This document shows positions 34,855-43,713 of a stretch of DNA of 49,502 nucleotides, in pieces; position 1 is the stretch's first letter; every line of letters begins with the position of its first letter. The notes beneath the pieces are model-generated. The model did not search any database. It was not told the origin of the DNA and saw only the letters and a list, made by a program, of their open reading frames with translations. Made by a program: the position numbers and the translations under genes. This stretch comes from Streptomyces oryzae (lineage in GTDB: Bacteria > Actinomycetota > Actinomycetes > Streptomycetales > Streptomycetaceae), in contig NZ_JADKMA010000028.1 in NCBI RefSeq assembly GCF_017676365.1, positions 1-49,502 of the forward strand. The letters run 5' to 3'.

Positions 34855-35790
34855 GTGAGGGACACACGAGAAAGCCGGCTGCTGCTCGTCCTTCTGATCG
34901 CCATCGCGTTCGCACTGATCACGGTGGACCTCAGAGGGGGCGAGCAGTCTCCGCTCGACGGTGCGCGGCGATCAGCCGCCTCCGTCCTTGGCCCGGTCGA
35001 GAACGGAATGGCCTCGGCGGTCGACCCCGTCGGCAACGCCATCGCCGCCGTCCGCGACTCGGGCGCCCATCACGAGCGCGTCAGCCGGCTGGAGCAGGAG
35101 AACGCCGCGCTGCGGCAGAAGCTCGGCTCCACCGACCGCAACCGGTCCCGGGCCAGAGAGCTGGACAAGCTCCTCAAGACCGCGGGCGCGGGCGGCTACG
35201 GCGTCAAGGGCGCCCAGGTCATCGCGATCGGCGCGGCCCAGGGCTTCTCCTGGACCGTCACCATCGACGCGGGCCGCGAGGACGGGCTGCGCCGCGACAT
35301 GACCGTCCTCAACGGTGACGGGCTGGTCGGCCGGCTCACCACCGTCGGCTCCTCGACCTCCACCGTGCTGCTGGCCAACGACCCCGACTTCACCGTCGGC
35401 ACCCGCATGGAGAAGAGCAACGAGCTGGGTTTCGCCGCCGGGCGCGGCGGCAACGCGCTCAACGTCCAGCTGCTCAACGGCAACGCCCGGGTGAAGAAGG
35501 GCGACCGGCTGGTCACCTTCGGCTCCAGCAACGACAAGCCGTTCGTGCCGGGCGTCCCCGTCGGCGAGGTCATCAAGGTCAACCGGCACCGGGGCGACCT
35601 CACCCGGACGGTGCGGGTGCGGCCCTACGTCGGCTTCACCCGGCTCGATGTGGTCGGCGTCGTCGTCCAGCCGCCTCGCAAGGACCCGCGCGACGAGGTC
35701 CTCAAGGCCAAGAAGCCCCCGAAGCCCAAGCCCGCCCCCACGGTGACCGTGACCAAGACGCCCAGCGGTACGCCCTCGCCCAGGAGCTGA
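34855..35790 (+). CDS. mreC: Rod shape-determining protein MreC
   Basis: Bitopic scaffold linking MreB/MreD to penicillin-binding proteins. 311 residues: short cytoplasmic N-terminus, TM helix about 8-26 (LLLVLLIAIAFALI), coiled coil (VSRLEQENAALRQKL), and beta-barrel domains. The C-terminus is Pro/Lys/Thr-rich. GTG 34855 (VRDTRESR) is chosen from remembered homologues; an in-frame GTG at 34789 would add 22 residues and has no ribosome-binding site. Stop is 5 nt before mreD. Confidence 0.94.
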   Translation: MRDTRESRLLLVLLIAIAFALITVDLRGGEQSPLDGARRSAASVLGPVENGMASAVDPVGNAIAAVRDSGAHHERVSRLEQENAALRQKLGSTDRNRSRARELDKLLKTAGAGGYGVKGAQVIAIGAAQGFSWTVTIDAGREDGLRRDMTVLNGDGLVGRLTTVGSSTSTVLLANDPDFTVGTRMEKSNELGFAAGRGGNALNVQLLNGNARVKKGDRLVTFGSSNDKPFVPGVPVGEVIKVNRHRGDLTRTVRVRPYVGFTRLDVVGVVVQPPRKDPRDEVLKAKKPPKPKPAPTVTVTKTPSGTPSPRS

Positions 35791-35795
35791 TCCAC

Positions 35796-36524
35796 GTGTA
35801 CCTCAACCGGATGCTGCTCTCGGCCGCTCTCGTGGTCGTCGCCCTGATGCTCCAGGTCACCGTGCTGGCCAGACTCCAACTGCCGGGCGCCGTGCCGGAC
35901 CTGCTGCTGCTCGTCGTCCTCGGCCTCGCACTGGTCTACGGCCACACCGCAGGCGCCGTCGTCGGCTTCTGCGCCGGGCTGCTGGCCGACATCGCCCCGC
36001 CGGCCGACCACGCCGTGGGCCGCTACGCGCTGGTGCTCTGCCTGATCGGCTACGCCGCCGGGCTGACCAAGCCGGAGGCCGGGCAGCACCGCTCGGCAAC
36101 CGTGCCCATGCTCGTCGTCGCCTCCGCCGCGATCGGCTCCACGCTGCTGTACGCGGGGGTAGGGGCGCTGGTCGGGGACACCGTGGCCCGCCAGGTCGGA
36201 CTCAGCGGGCTGCTGATCACGGCGACCATCTATGACCTGCTGCTGGCGCCGTTCGTCGTTCCGCTGATCATGTCGTTGGCCCGGCGCGGTGAGAAGGACC
36301 CGATCGGGACCGAGCCCGGCGGCGGCAGCGCGGACGGCGGGATGCGCGCCTACGGCTGGCTCACCTCGGGAACCGGCCTCAGCGCCTCCGCCGGGAGCAG
36401 CCTGCTCGGCAAGGCGGGCAAGGGCGGCAAGGGGCTGAAGGCCGGCAAGCGCACCCCGCGCAACAAGACGGTGAGCCTCGGCGGCGGCAAGACGGGCAAG
36501 ATCAAGGGGGTCAAGCGGCTGTGA
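35796..36524 (+). CDS. mreD: Rod shape-determining membrane protein MreD
   Basis: Polytopic elongasome component, 242 residues. About five TM helices in the first 170 residues, including PDLLLLVVLGLALVYGHTAG and the conserved GFCAGLLADIAPP. The unusual part is a C-terminal basic Gly/Lys tail (KAGKGGKGLKAGKR, GGGKTGKIKGVKRL), probably cytoplasmic, not present in short MreD homologues. GTG 35796; ATG 35811 is an alternative. A dispersed repeat separates it from mrdA. Confidence 0.93.
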   Translation: MYLNRMLLSAALVVVALMLQVTVLARLQLPGAVPDLLLLVVLGLALVYGHTAGAVVGFCAGLLADIAPPADHAVGRYALVLCLIGYAAGLTKPEAGQHRSATVPMLVVASAAIGSTLLYAGVGALVGDTVARQVGLSGLLITATIYDLLLAPFVVPLIMSLARRGEKDPIGTEPGGGSADGGMRAYGWLTSGTGLSASAGSSLLGKAGKGGKGLKAGKRTPRNKTVSLGGGKTGKIKGVKRL

Positions 36525-36534
36525 CAAATTCCAC

Positions 36535-36567
36535 CCTCCCCCAGCCTTCGGCCGGGAGGTACCCCCA
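36535..36567 (+). repeat. Dispersed short palindromic repeat, copy 4
   Basis: CCTCCCCCAGCCTTCGGCCG followed by GGAGGTACCCCCA, between mreD and mrdA inside the operon. It begins 11 nt after the mreD stop and ends 37 nt before the mrdA start. Confidence 0.8.
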
Positions 36568-36603
36568 GCCCGACCACCGCCCCTCAAGGAGGCGCTGCGC
36601 GCC

Positions 36604-38928
36604 GTGACAAACATTCCTGAGACCGGCCGTTCCTCCCGGGTCACCATTCGGCTGGTCGCCATCCAGATCCTGGTGCTGTCGCTGCTGCTGACGCTGGGCG
36701 GCCGGCTGTGGTATCTCCAGGTCCGCAACGGCGACGAGTACCAGAAGGAGGCCAAGGGCAACCACGTCCAGCAGGTCGTCGAGCCGGCGACGCGCGGCTC
36801 CATCCTGGACGCCCGAGGTGTGCCCATCGCCGACAACGAGACCCGGCTGGTGGTCTCGGCCTCCCGCACTGAGCTGATGAAGCAGGACGACGACGGCAAG
36901 GCGGTGCTGGAACGGCTCGCCAAGGTGCTGGGCATGTCGCCCAAGACCGTCAGGGAGAAGGTCCGGCTGTGTGACGCGAAGACGCCGCAGCCGTGCTGGA
37001 ACGGCTCGCCCTACCAGCCGATCCCGGTCACCGACGACGCCAAGCCCCAGCAGGCCCTGCAGATCCGGGAGCGGTCCGAGGACTTCCCCGGGATCACCGC
37101 CGAGCCGGAAGCCGTCCGCCGCTACCCGGCGCCGTACGGGGCCAACACCTCGCAGGCCCTCGGCTACCTCTCGCCCGTCACCGACGAGGAGATCGAGAAG
37201 GCCAAGGACACCGACTCGCCGTTCCTCGCCTCCGACGAGATCGGCCGCAACGGCCTGGAGCGCTCCTACGACAGCCAGCTGCGCGGCTCCTCCGGCGTCA
37301 CCCGCTACGAGGTCGACAACCTCGGCCGGGTGATGGGCGAGGCCGAGAGCGACAAGGCGCGCCCCGGCTCCAACCTGGTCACCTCGATGGACGCCCGCGT
37401 CCAGGCGGTGGCCGAGAAGCAGCTCGACAAGGCGATGAAGGACGCCCGCAAGGAGTTCGACAAGAACACCGGCCGCAACTACAAGGCCGACGCGGGCGCC
37501 GTCGTGGTGATGGAGAACAAGACCGGCCGGGTCGTGTCCATGGCCTCCAACCCCGAGTACGACCCCAACGCCTGGGTCGGCGGCATCTCCGGCAAGGAGT
37601 ACGCCAAGCTCACCGGGAAGAAGTCCAACTACCCGCTGCTGAACCGCGCCATCCAGGGGCTGTCGGCTCCGGGTTCCGTCTTCAAGGTCATCTCCACCAC
37701 GGCCGCCGTCAAGGCGGGCTACCCGTTCAACGGCAGGTACGACTGCTCGCCGAGCTACAAGGTGGGCGGCCAGGTCTTCAAGAACTTCGAGTCCGAGGGC
37801 CACGGCAGCATCAACCTCGGCCGCGCACTCGAGGTCTCCTGCGACACCGTCTTCTACGACCTGGCCTACAAGCAGTGGAAGAAGGACGGCGGGAACCTGC
37901 CCAAGAAGGGCGCCAAGGACTGGTTCTACCGGACGGCGCACGACTTCGGCCTCGGCAAGAAGACCGGGATCGACATCCCCAACGAGGTCGAGGGGCGCGT
38001 CCCGGACCGCAAGTGGAAGAAGAACTACTGGGAGGCCAACAAGGACGCCTGGTGCAAGCAGGCCGACAACGCCAAGGGCCGGCCCAGCTACGCGGAGCGG
38101 ATCGCCAAGGAGAACTGCGTCTCCGGCATGAAGATGCGAGCCGGTGACAGCGTGAACTACTCCATCGGGCAGGGCGACACTCTCGTCACCCCGATCCAGA
38201 TGGCCACCATCTACGGGGCGCTCGGCAACGGCGGCACCCTCTACGACCCCACCCTCGGCAAGGCGGTCGTCAGCCCGGACGGCGACTCGGTCAAGGAGAT
38301 CAAGCCGCACTCGCACGGCAAGCTGCCGCTGGGCAAGAAGACGCTCGCGCAGATGGACAAGGCCCTCCAGGGCGTGGCCACCCACGGCACGGCGGCCTGG
38401 CGGTTCGGTGAGGCGGGCTGGCCCCAGGACAAGATCAAGATGCGCGCCAAGACCGGTACGGCGGAGGTCGCCGGCAAGCAGACCACCTCCTGGCTGGCCA
38501 CCTACACCGACGACTTCACCGTCGTGATGACCATCTCCCAGGGCGGCACCGGCTCGGGCGCCTCCGGGCCCGCCGTGCGCAAGATCTACGACGCGATGTA
38601 CGGCGTCACCAAGGACGGCGACATCGACAAGAAGAAGGCGCTGCTGCCCAAGCCGGAGACCAAGCTGCCGAAGATCGACAAGGACGGCACCATCGTCGCG
38701 CAGCGGGACAAGCAGGCCGAAAAGCCCGGCGACAAGCCCGCCGACGCCTCCAAGAGCCCGTCCGCCTCGCCCTCCGGGAGCCCCTCGGCCTCGCCGCCCG
38801 GGGAGAGTCCGCGTACCCGCCGCGAGGCCGAGGCCGTACGCAACGAAGCCGAACAGCAGCAGCGCCGCCGGGACGGTGCCCAGCAGGTCCGCGACGTCCG
38901 CGCACTCGCCGGAGGTGAACGCCCGTGA
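36604..38928 (+). CDS. mrdA: Class B penicillin-binding protein 2 (elongation transpeptidase)
   Basis: Peptidoglycan DD-transpeptidase working with RodA, 774 residues. N-terminal TM about 16-35, pedestal domain with RGSILDARGVPIADN, then the transpeptidase domain: SVFK (S358-K361), SCD (S412-D414), KTG (616-618). The middle holds a Cys-containing insert (CDAKTPQPCW) in the pedestal region. The C-terminal about 90 residues are disordered: Lys/Pro then Ser/Pro repeats (SPSASPSGSPSASPP), then Arg/Gln/Glu-rich. GTG 36604 with AAGGAGG upstream. Overlaps rodA by 4 nt (GTGA). Confidence 0.96.
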   Translation: MTNIPETGRSSRVTIRLVAIQILVLSLLLTLGGRLWYLQVRNGDEYQKEAKGNHVQQVVEPATRGSILDARGVPIADNETRLVVSASRTELMKQDDDGKAVLERLAKVLGMSPKTVREKVRLCDAKTPQPCWNGSPYQPIPVTDDAKPQQALQIRERSEDFPGITAEPEAVRRYPAPYGANTSQALGYLSPVTDEEIEKAKDTDSPFLASDEIGRNGLERSYDSQLRGSSGVTRYEVDNLGRVMGEAESDKARPGSNLVTSMDARVQAVAEKQLDKAMKDARKEFDKNTGRNYKADAGAVVVMENKTGRVVSMASNPEYDPNAWVGGISGKEYAKLTGKKSNYPLLNRAIQGLSAPGSVFKVISTTAAVKAGYPFNGRYDCSPSYKVGGQVFKNFESEGHGSINLGRALEVSCDTVFYDLAYKQWKKDGGNLPKKGAKDWFYRTAHDFGLGKKTGIDIPNEVEGRVPDRKWKKNYWEANKDAWCKQADNAKGRPSYAERIAKENCVSGMKMRAGDSVNYSIGQGDTLVTPIQMATIYGALGNGGTLYDPTLGKAVVSPDGDSVKEIKPHSHGKLPLGKKTLAQMDKALQGVATHGTAAWRFGEAGWPQDKIKMRAKTGTAEVAGKQTTSWLATYTDDFTVVMTISQGGTGSGASGPAVRKIYDAMYGVTKDGDIDKKKALLPKPETKLPKIDKDGTIVAQRDKQAEKPGDKPADASKSPSASPSGSPSASPPGESPRTRREAEAVRNEAEQQQRRRDGAQQVRDVRALAGGERP

Positions 38929-40124
38929 GCACCCGGACGTTCGCCCTGGGCGGCTATGGCCCCCGTCGCCGCTCGGCCTGGGACCGGCTGACCGCGCGTG
39001 ACTCGATCGTGTGGCGGCTGGACTGGGTCATCATGCTGTCCGGGATCGCGCTGGCGGTCATCGGTTCGCTGCTGGTCTACTCGGCCACCCGCAACCGCAC
39101 CGAGCTCAACCAGGGCGACCCGCGGTACTTCCTGGTGCGGCACGTCATCAGCCTCGGTATCGGGATCGCGCTGATGATAGGGACCGTCTGGCTCGGCCAC
39201 CGCAGACTGCGCAGCGCCGTACCGGTGCTCTACGGCATCACCGTGCTGCTCGCCGTCTGCGTCCTCACCCCGCTCGGCGCCACCATCAACGGCTCCCGGG
39301 CCTGGCTGAACCTGGGCGGCGGATTCACCGTCCAGCCCGCCGAGTTCATCAAGATCACGGTGATCCTGGGGATGGCGATGCTGCTCGCCGCCAAGGTCGA
39401 CGCGGGCGACCAGGAACACCCCGACCACCGCACCGTGCTGCACGCGCTCGGCCTGGCGGCGCTGCCGATAGTGGTCATCCTGGCCATGCCCGACCTCGGC
39501 TCGGTGATGGTGCTGGTCATCATCGTGCTCGCGGTGCTGCTCGCCTCCGGCGCCTCCAACCGCTGGGTCATCGGGCTGTGCCTGGCGGGTGCCGGGGGAG
39601 CGGTGCTGGTGTGGGCGCTCGGGCTGCTGGACGAGTACCAGATCAACCGGTTCGCGGCCTTCGCCAACCCGGCGCTCGACCCGGCCGGCGTCGGCTACAA
39701 CACCAACCAGGCCCGCATCGCCATCGGTTCCGGCGGGCTGACCGGCAAGGGGCTGTTCGAGGGCACGCAGACGACCGGGCAGTTCGTCCCCGAGCAGCAG
39801 ACCGACTTCGTCTTCACGGTCGCCGGCGAGGAACTGGGCTTCGTGGGCGGCGGGCTGATCCTCGTTCTGCTCGCCGTGCTGATCTGGCGCGCCTGCCGGA
39901 TCGCCCGCGAGTCGACGGAGCTGTACAGCACGATCATCGCGGCCGGGGTGATCGCCTGGTTCGCCTTCCAGGCGTTCGAGAACATCGGGATGACGCTGGG
40001 CATCATGCCGGTGGCCGGACTTCCGCTGCCGTTCGTCTCCTACGGTGGTACGTCGATGTTCGCGGTGTGGATCGCGGTCGGGCTGCTCCAGTCGATCCGG
40101 ACGCAGCGGCCGATAGGGGTATGA
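38925..40124 (+). CDS. rodA: RodA/FtsW-type peptidoglycan polymerase (SEDS family)
   Basis: Multi-pass glycosyltransferase that polymerises lipid II, partner of the class B PBP encoded just upstream. 399 residues, ten TM helices. SEDS signatures: NGSRAWLNLGGGFTVQPAEF, IAIGSGGLTGKGL, FVPEQQTDFVFTVAGEELGF, and GLPLPFVSYGGTS near the end. The GTG overlaps the mrdA stop as GTGA, ensuring balanced translation. In Streptomyces this gene is also called sfr. Confidence 0.97.
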   Translation: MSTRTFALGGYGPRRRSAWDRLTARDSIVWRLDWVIMLSGIALAVIGSLLVYSATRNRTELNQGDPRYFLVRHVISLGIGIALMIGTVWLGHRRLRSAVPVLYGITVLLAVCVLTPLGATINGSRAWLNLGGGFTVQPAEFIKITVILGMAMLLAAKVDAGDQEHPDHRTVLHALGLAALPIVVILAMPDLGSVMVLVIIVLAVLLASGASNRWVIGLCLAGAGGAVLVWALGLLDEYQINRFAAFANPALDPAGVGYNTNQARIAIGSGGLTGKGLFEGTQTTGQFVPEQQTDFVFTVAGEELGFVGGGLILVLLAVLIWRACRIARESTELYSTIIAAGVIAWFAFQAFENIGMTLGIMPVAGLPLPFVSYGGTSMFAVWIAVGLLQSIRTQRPIGV

Positions 40125-40130
40125 ACCTTG

Positions 40131-40168
40131 CGGTCCCGCCCCCTTCGGTCTTCCCGGGGGCGGGGCCG
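40131..40168 (+). terminator. Terminator after the mre-mrdA-rodA operon
   Basis: 13-bp stem CGGTCCCGCCCCC with GGGGGCGGGGCCG (one G-T wobble), 12-nt loop. It ends the operon shortly after the rodA stop. Confidence 0.65.
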
Positions 40169-40198
40169 CGGCCCGCCGGGGCATGCGCGGCCAACCGT

Positions 40199-40204
40199 TA
40201 CGCT
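40199..40204 (+). promoter_or_regulatory. Candidate -10 (TACGCT) of the radical SAM gene
   Basis: TACGCT downstream of the operon hairpin. Transcription from here would place the dispersed repeat (40224-40255) in the 5' leader, just before the start codon. Confidence 0.4.
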
Positions 40205-40223
40205 GGACGACTGGCCCTGTCCC

Positions 40224-40255
40224 CCTCCCCCAGCCTCCGGCCGGGGGTACCCCCA
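40224..40255 (+). repeat. Dispersed short palindromic repeat, copy 5
   Basis: CCTCCCCCAGCCTCCGGCCG followed by GGGGTACCCCCA, nearly identical to copy 4. It ends 12-15 nt before the start of the radical SAM gene, so its hairpin could influence ribosome access. Confidence 0.8.
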
Positions 40256-40270
40256 GAAAGCGCGCCCGTG

Positions 40271-42199
40271 ATGCCCGTCGAGTCGGTCTTCCCCCAGCTT
40301 GAGGCCCTCCTCCCGCATGTCCAGAAGCCGATCCAGTACGTGGGCGGCGAGCTGAACTCCACCGTCAAGGACTGGGACTCTGCGGACGTCCGCTGGGCCC
40401 TGATGTACCCGGACGCCTACGAGGTCGGCCTGCCCAACCAGGGCGTCATGATCCTCTACGAGGTGCTCAACGAGCGCGAGGGCGTGCTGGCCGAGCGCAC
40501 CTACAGCGTCTGGCCCGACCTGGAGCAGCTGATGCGGGAGCACGACGTCCCGCAGTTCACCGTCGACGCACACCGCCCGGTCGGCGCCTTCGACGTGCTC
40601 GGCGTCTCGTTCTCCACCGAGCTGGGCTACACCAATCTGCTCACCGCGCTCGATCTGTCCGGCATCCCGATGGAGGCGAAGGACCGCACCGAGGACCACC
40701 CGATCGTGATGGCGGGCGGGCACGCGGCCTTCAACCCGGAGCCGATCGCGGACTTCATCGACGTGGCGGTGATCGGCGACGGCGAACAGGCCGTGCTGGA
40801 GGTCACCGAGATCATCCGCGCCTGGAAGGCCGAGGGCCGCCCCGGCGGCCGGGACGAGCTGCTGCTGCGGCTGGCGAAGACCGGCGGGGTGTACGTACCG
40901 CGCTTCTACGACGTCGAGTATCTGGCCGACGGCCGGATCTCCCGTGTCGTGCCCAACCGTTCGGGCGTCCCGTGGCGGGTGAGCAAGCACACCGTGATGG
41001 ACCTGGACGAGTGGCCCTACCCCAAGCAGCCGCTGGTCCCCCTCGCGGAGACGGTGCACGAGCGGATGTCCGTGGAGATCTTCCGCGGCTGCACCCGCGG
41101 CTGCCGCTTCTGCCAGGCGGGCATGATCACGCGTCCGGTGCGCGAGCGGTCCATCACCGGTATCGGTGAGATGGTCGACAAGGGGCTGAAGAACACCGGC
41201 TTCGAGGAAGTGGGTCTGCTCTCCCTCTCCTCCGCCGACCACAGCGAGATCGGCGACATCGCCAAGGGCCTGGCCGACCGCTACGAGGAGGACAAGGTCG
41301 GCCTCTCCCTGCCCTCCACCCGCGTGGACGCCTTCAACATCGACCTGGCCAACGAGCTCACCCGCAACGGCCGCCGCTCCGGCCTCACCTTCGCCCCCGA
41401 GGGCGGCAGCGAGCGCATCCGCAAGGTCATCAACAAGATGGTCTCCGAGGAGGACCTGATCCGCACCGTCGCCACCGCCTACGGCAACGGCTGGCGCCAG
41501 GTGAAGCTCTACTTCATGTGCGGGCTGCCCACCGAGACCGACGAGGACGTGCTCCAGATCGCCGACATGGCCACCCGCGTCATCGCCAAGGGCCGCGAGG
41601 TAGCGAAGTCCAACGACATCCGCTGCACCGTCTCCATTGGCGGCTTCGTGCCCAAGCCGCACACCCCCTTCCAGTGGGCGCCGCAGCTGTCCGCCGAGGA
41701 GACGGACGCCCGGCTCGGCAAGTTGCGGGAGAAGATCCGCGGCGACAAGAAGTACGGCCGCTCCATCGGCTTCCGCTACCACGACGGCAAGCCCGGCATC
41801 GTCGAGGGCCTGCTCTCCCGCGGCGACCGCCGCCTCGGCGCGGTCATCCGCGAGGTCTACGAGCGCGGCGGCCGGTTCGACGGCTGGCGCGAGTTCTTCT
41901 CGTACGACCTGTGGATGGAGTCCGCGGCCAAGGCGCTGGACGGCACCGGCGTCGACGTGGACTGGTACACCACCCGCGAGCGCTCCTACGAGGAAGTGCT
42001 GCCCTGGGACCACCTCGACTCCGGTCTCGACAAGGACTGGCTCTGGGAGGACTGGCAGGACGCCCTGGACGAGACCGAGGTCCCCGACTGCCGCTGGGAC
42101 CCCTGCTTCGACTGTGGCGTGTGCCCGCAGATGGACACCGAGATCCAGATCGGCCCGACGGGCAAGAAGCTGCTGCCCTTGAGCGTGGTCAACAAGTAG
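40271..42199 (+). CDS. B12-binding-like radical SAM protein, TIGR03960 family
   Basis: Protein of 642 residues. The N-terminal domain (about 1-230) resembles cobalamin-binding folds (YPDAYEVGLPNQGVMILYEV, DVLGVSFSTELGYTN). The radical SAM core has CTRGCRFC: C274, C278 and C281 ligate the 4Fe-4S cluster. A further Cys cluster near the C-terminus (CFDCGVCPQ) is conserved in the family. Substrate unknown; these proteins occur next to or fused with DUF2344/TIGR03936, and here that gene lies 1.5 kb downstream near rne, suggesting an RNA or translation-related modification (inference). ATG 40271 or the adjacent GTG 40268. Confidence 0.93.
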   Translation: MPVESVFPQLEALLPHVQKPIQYVGGELNSTVKDWDSADVRWALMYPDAYEVGLPNQGVMILYEVLNEREGVLAERTYSVWPDLEQLMREHDVPQFTVDAHRPVGAFDVLGVSFSTELGYTNLLTALDLSGIPMEAKDRTEDHPIVMAGGHAAFNPEPIADFIDVAVIGDGEQAVLEVTEIIRAWKAEGRPGGRDELLLRLAKTGGVYVPRFYDVEYLADGRISRVVPNRSGVPWRVSKHTVMDLDEWPYPKQPLVPLAETVHERMSVEIFRGCTRGCRFCQAGMITRPVRERSITGIGEMVDKGLKNTGFEEVGLLSLSSADHSEIGDIAKGLADRYEEDKVGLSLPSTRVDAFNIDLANELTRNGRRSGLTFAPEGGSERIRKVINKMVSEEDLIRTVATAYGNGWRQVKLYFMCGLPTETDEDVLQIADMATRVIAKGREVAKSNDIRCTVSIGGFVPKPHTPFQWAPQLSAEETDARLGKLREKIRGDKKYGRSIGFRYHDGKPGIVEGLLSRGDRRLGAVIREVYERGGRFDGWREFFSYDLWMESAAKALDGTGVDVDWYTTRERSYEEVLPWDHLDSGLDKDWLWEDWQDALDETEVPDCRWDPCFDCGVCPQMDTEIQIGPTGKKLLPLSVVNK

Positions 42200-42279
42200 C
42201 CGCTCCGCAGTCCGGCCCGTTACCGGATCCGCACACCGGCCGCCGAACCGGTGCCCCGCCTTCTCCCGTCCTCGCCTGC

Positions 42280-43443
42280 GTGAACGCATACCAGCCACGC
42301 CACGGCTCCACCGCGCGCGCGAAGGAACCCGAAGGGTGTCTGACGGCGGCGGTACGACTGCCGGTGCGGATCGTGATGTTCGTGCTCGTGCTGCCCGTCC
42401 GCCTGGCGTGGGACGGGCTGGTGCTGGCGGGGCGTGCGGTGCGGCGCGGAGTGCTGGTGCCGCTGGGGCGCGGGCTGGGATGGCTGTGGCGCACCCTCGT
42501 GGTGGCCCCGGCGAGATGGCTGTGGCGCGCTGTCCTGGCACCGCTGTTCCGCGGTATCGGGCTGGTGCTGGTCTGGACGGGCAAGGCCCTCTTCGTCTGG
42601 CCGTGGGCCGGTCTGTGGCGCTATGTGGTGGTGCCGGCGGCGCGCGGGATCTCCGTCGCCGTCGCCTTCCTCGTCCGAGTGCTGATCGTCGTGCCGCTGG
42701 CGTGGGTGTACGCACACGTCCTCACGCCGCTCGGCCATGGGGTGCTGGCCGTGCTGCGCGGCCTGGGCCGTGGCCTGGCCTGGCTGGGGCGGCACCTTCT
42801 GCTGTTGCCCATGGTGCTGCTGTGGCGGTATGTGCTCGCCCCGCTGGGCCGGGGTGTCGCCGCGACCCTCGCCTGGCTGTGGCGGTGGCTGGTGGTGGCG
42901 CCGGTCGCGGGGCTCTACCGCTATGTGCTCACGCCGCTGGGGCACGCGGTGGTGGCCGTGGTGCGCGGGGCCGGCGCCGGGCTGGCGTGGCTGGGGCGGT
43001 ATCTGCTCGTGGTGCCCGCACTGGCCCTCCACCGCTGGGTGCTCACACCTCTCGGACGGGGCCTCGCGCTGGCCGTACGGGAGATCGCGGGCGCTGTGGT
43101 GGTCGCCTGGCGGGTGGCGGGCCGGGTGACGGCTGCGGTCTTCCGGTTCGCCGGACGGGTGCTGTACGTGCTGCTGGTGGTCCCGTTCGTGGGGTTGTGG
43201 CGGTTTGTGCTGGCGCCGGTGGGACGGGTGCTGCGGGACTGGCTGTGGCGTCCGCTGGCCTCCGCCGCGCGGGCGGCGGGCGGCGCGCTGCGGGCCGCCG
43301 GCCGGTCGGTGCGGGCGGCTCTTCGGGCAGCGCGGGAATCGGTACGCGCGACGCGGGCAGAGATACGGCGTGCCCTGTGGGGCTCGCCCCGGCCGGAGAC
43401 CGGGGGAGCGCCGCGCTCCAAGGAGCGGGAGCGGCTGCCCTAG
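42280..43443 (+). CDS. Hydrophobic, internally repetitive protein of unknown function
   Basis: 387 residues if GTG 42280 is the start; GTG 42364 gives 359, and neither has a clear Shine-Dalgarno. Residues after about 30 are built from repeats of 31 or 38 residues, each ending like YVLTPLGHG or YVLAPLGRG: a hydrophobic run with Trp, a VVP bend, L(W/Y)RYVL, then PLGRG. Lengths alternate 31, 31, 38, 31, 38. Arg occurs at regular places, so the helices are amphipathic or re-entrant rather than plain TM. The end is basic and Ala-rich. The frame has strong GC3, and a competing +1 frame is its shadow. I recognise no family. Confidence 0.75.
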   Translation: MNAYQPRHGSTARAKEPEGCLTAAVRLPVRIVMFVLVLPVRLAWDGLVLAGRAVRRGVLVPLGRGLGWLWRTLVVAPARWLWRAVLAPLFRGIGLVLVWTGKALFVWPWAGLWRYVVVPAARGISVAVAFLVRVLIVVPLAWVYAHVLTPLGHGVLAVLRGLGRGLAWLGRHLLLLPMVLLWRYVLAPLGRGVAATLAWLWRWLVVAPVAGLYRYVLTPLGHAVVAVVRGAGAGLAWLGRYLLVVPALALHRWVLTPLGRGLALAVREIAGAVVVAWRVAGRVTAAVFRFAGRVLYVLLVVPFVGLWRFVLAPVGRVLRDWLWRPLASAARAAGGALRAAGRSVRAALRAARESVRATRAEIRRALWGSPRPETGGAPRSKERERLP

Positions 43444-43713
43444 GGCAGCCGCGTACCCTGGGCAGCAGGATCATCCGCAGCAACCCGGGGTTCCCCGGCC
43501 GCAGGCCGGAGAGCCTCCCGGGCCCGGTACTGGTGGAAGCGCCCCCGGCGTCCCGCCGCCTCCGGGCGGGTTCGGCCGCAGGTGAGGCGCCTCGTCACCG
43601 AGGGCGCCGCCTGGCCGGTGCGGACTTCCGCCTTCGTACGCGACGCAGAAGACAGACCTATAAGACATGGGTGGCCGCGCCCCGCGCGCCGCCCGGCACC
43701 GAGGAGAGAACCA

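Noticed and set aside
39011..40270. 420-codon extension upstream of the radical SAM gene
   Set aside because: It overlaps rodA out of frame; the conserved protein starts at 40271.
42660..43100. Repeats read as a CRISPR-like array
   Set aside because: They are coding, degenerate, without spacers of uniform length, and alternate 31/38 codons.
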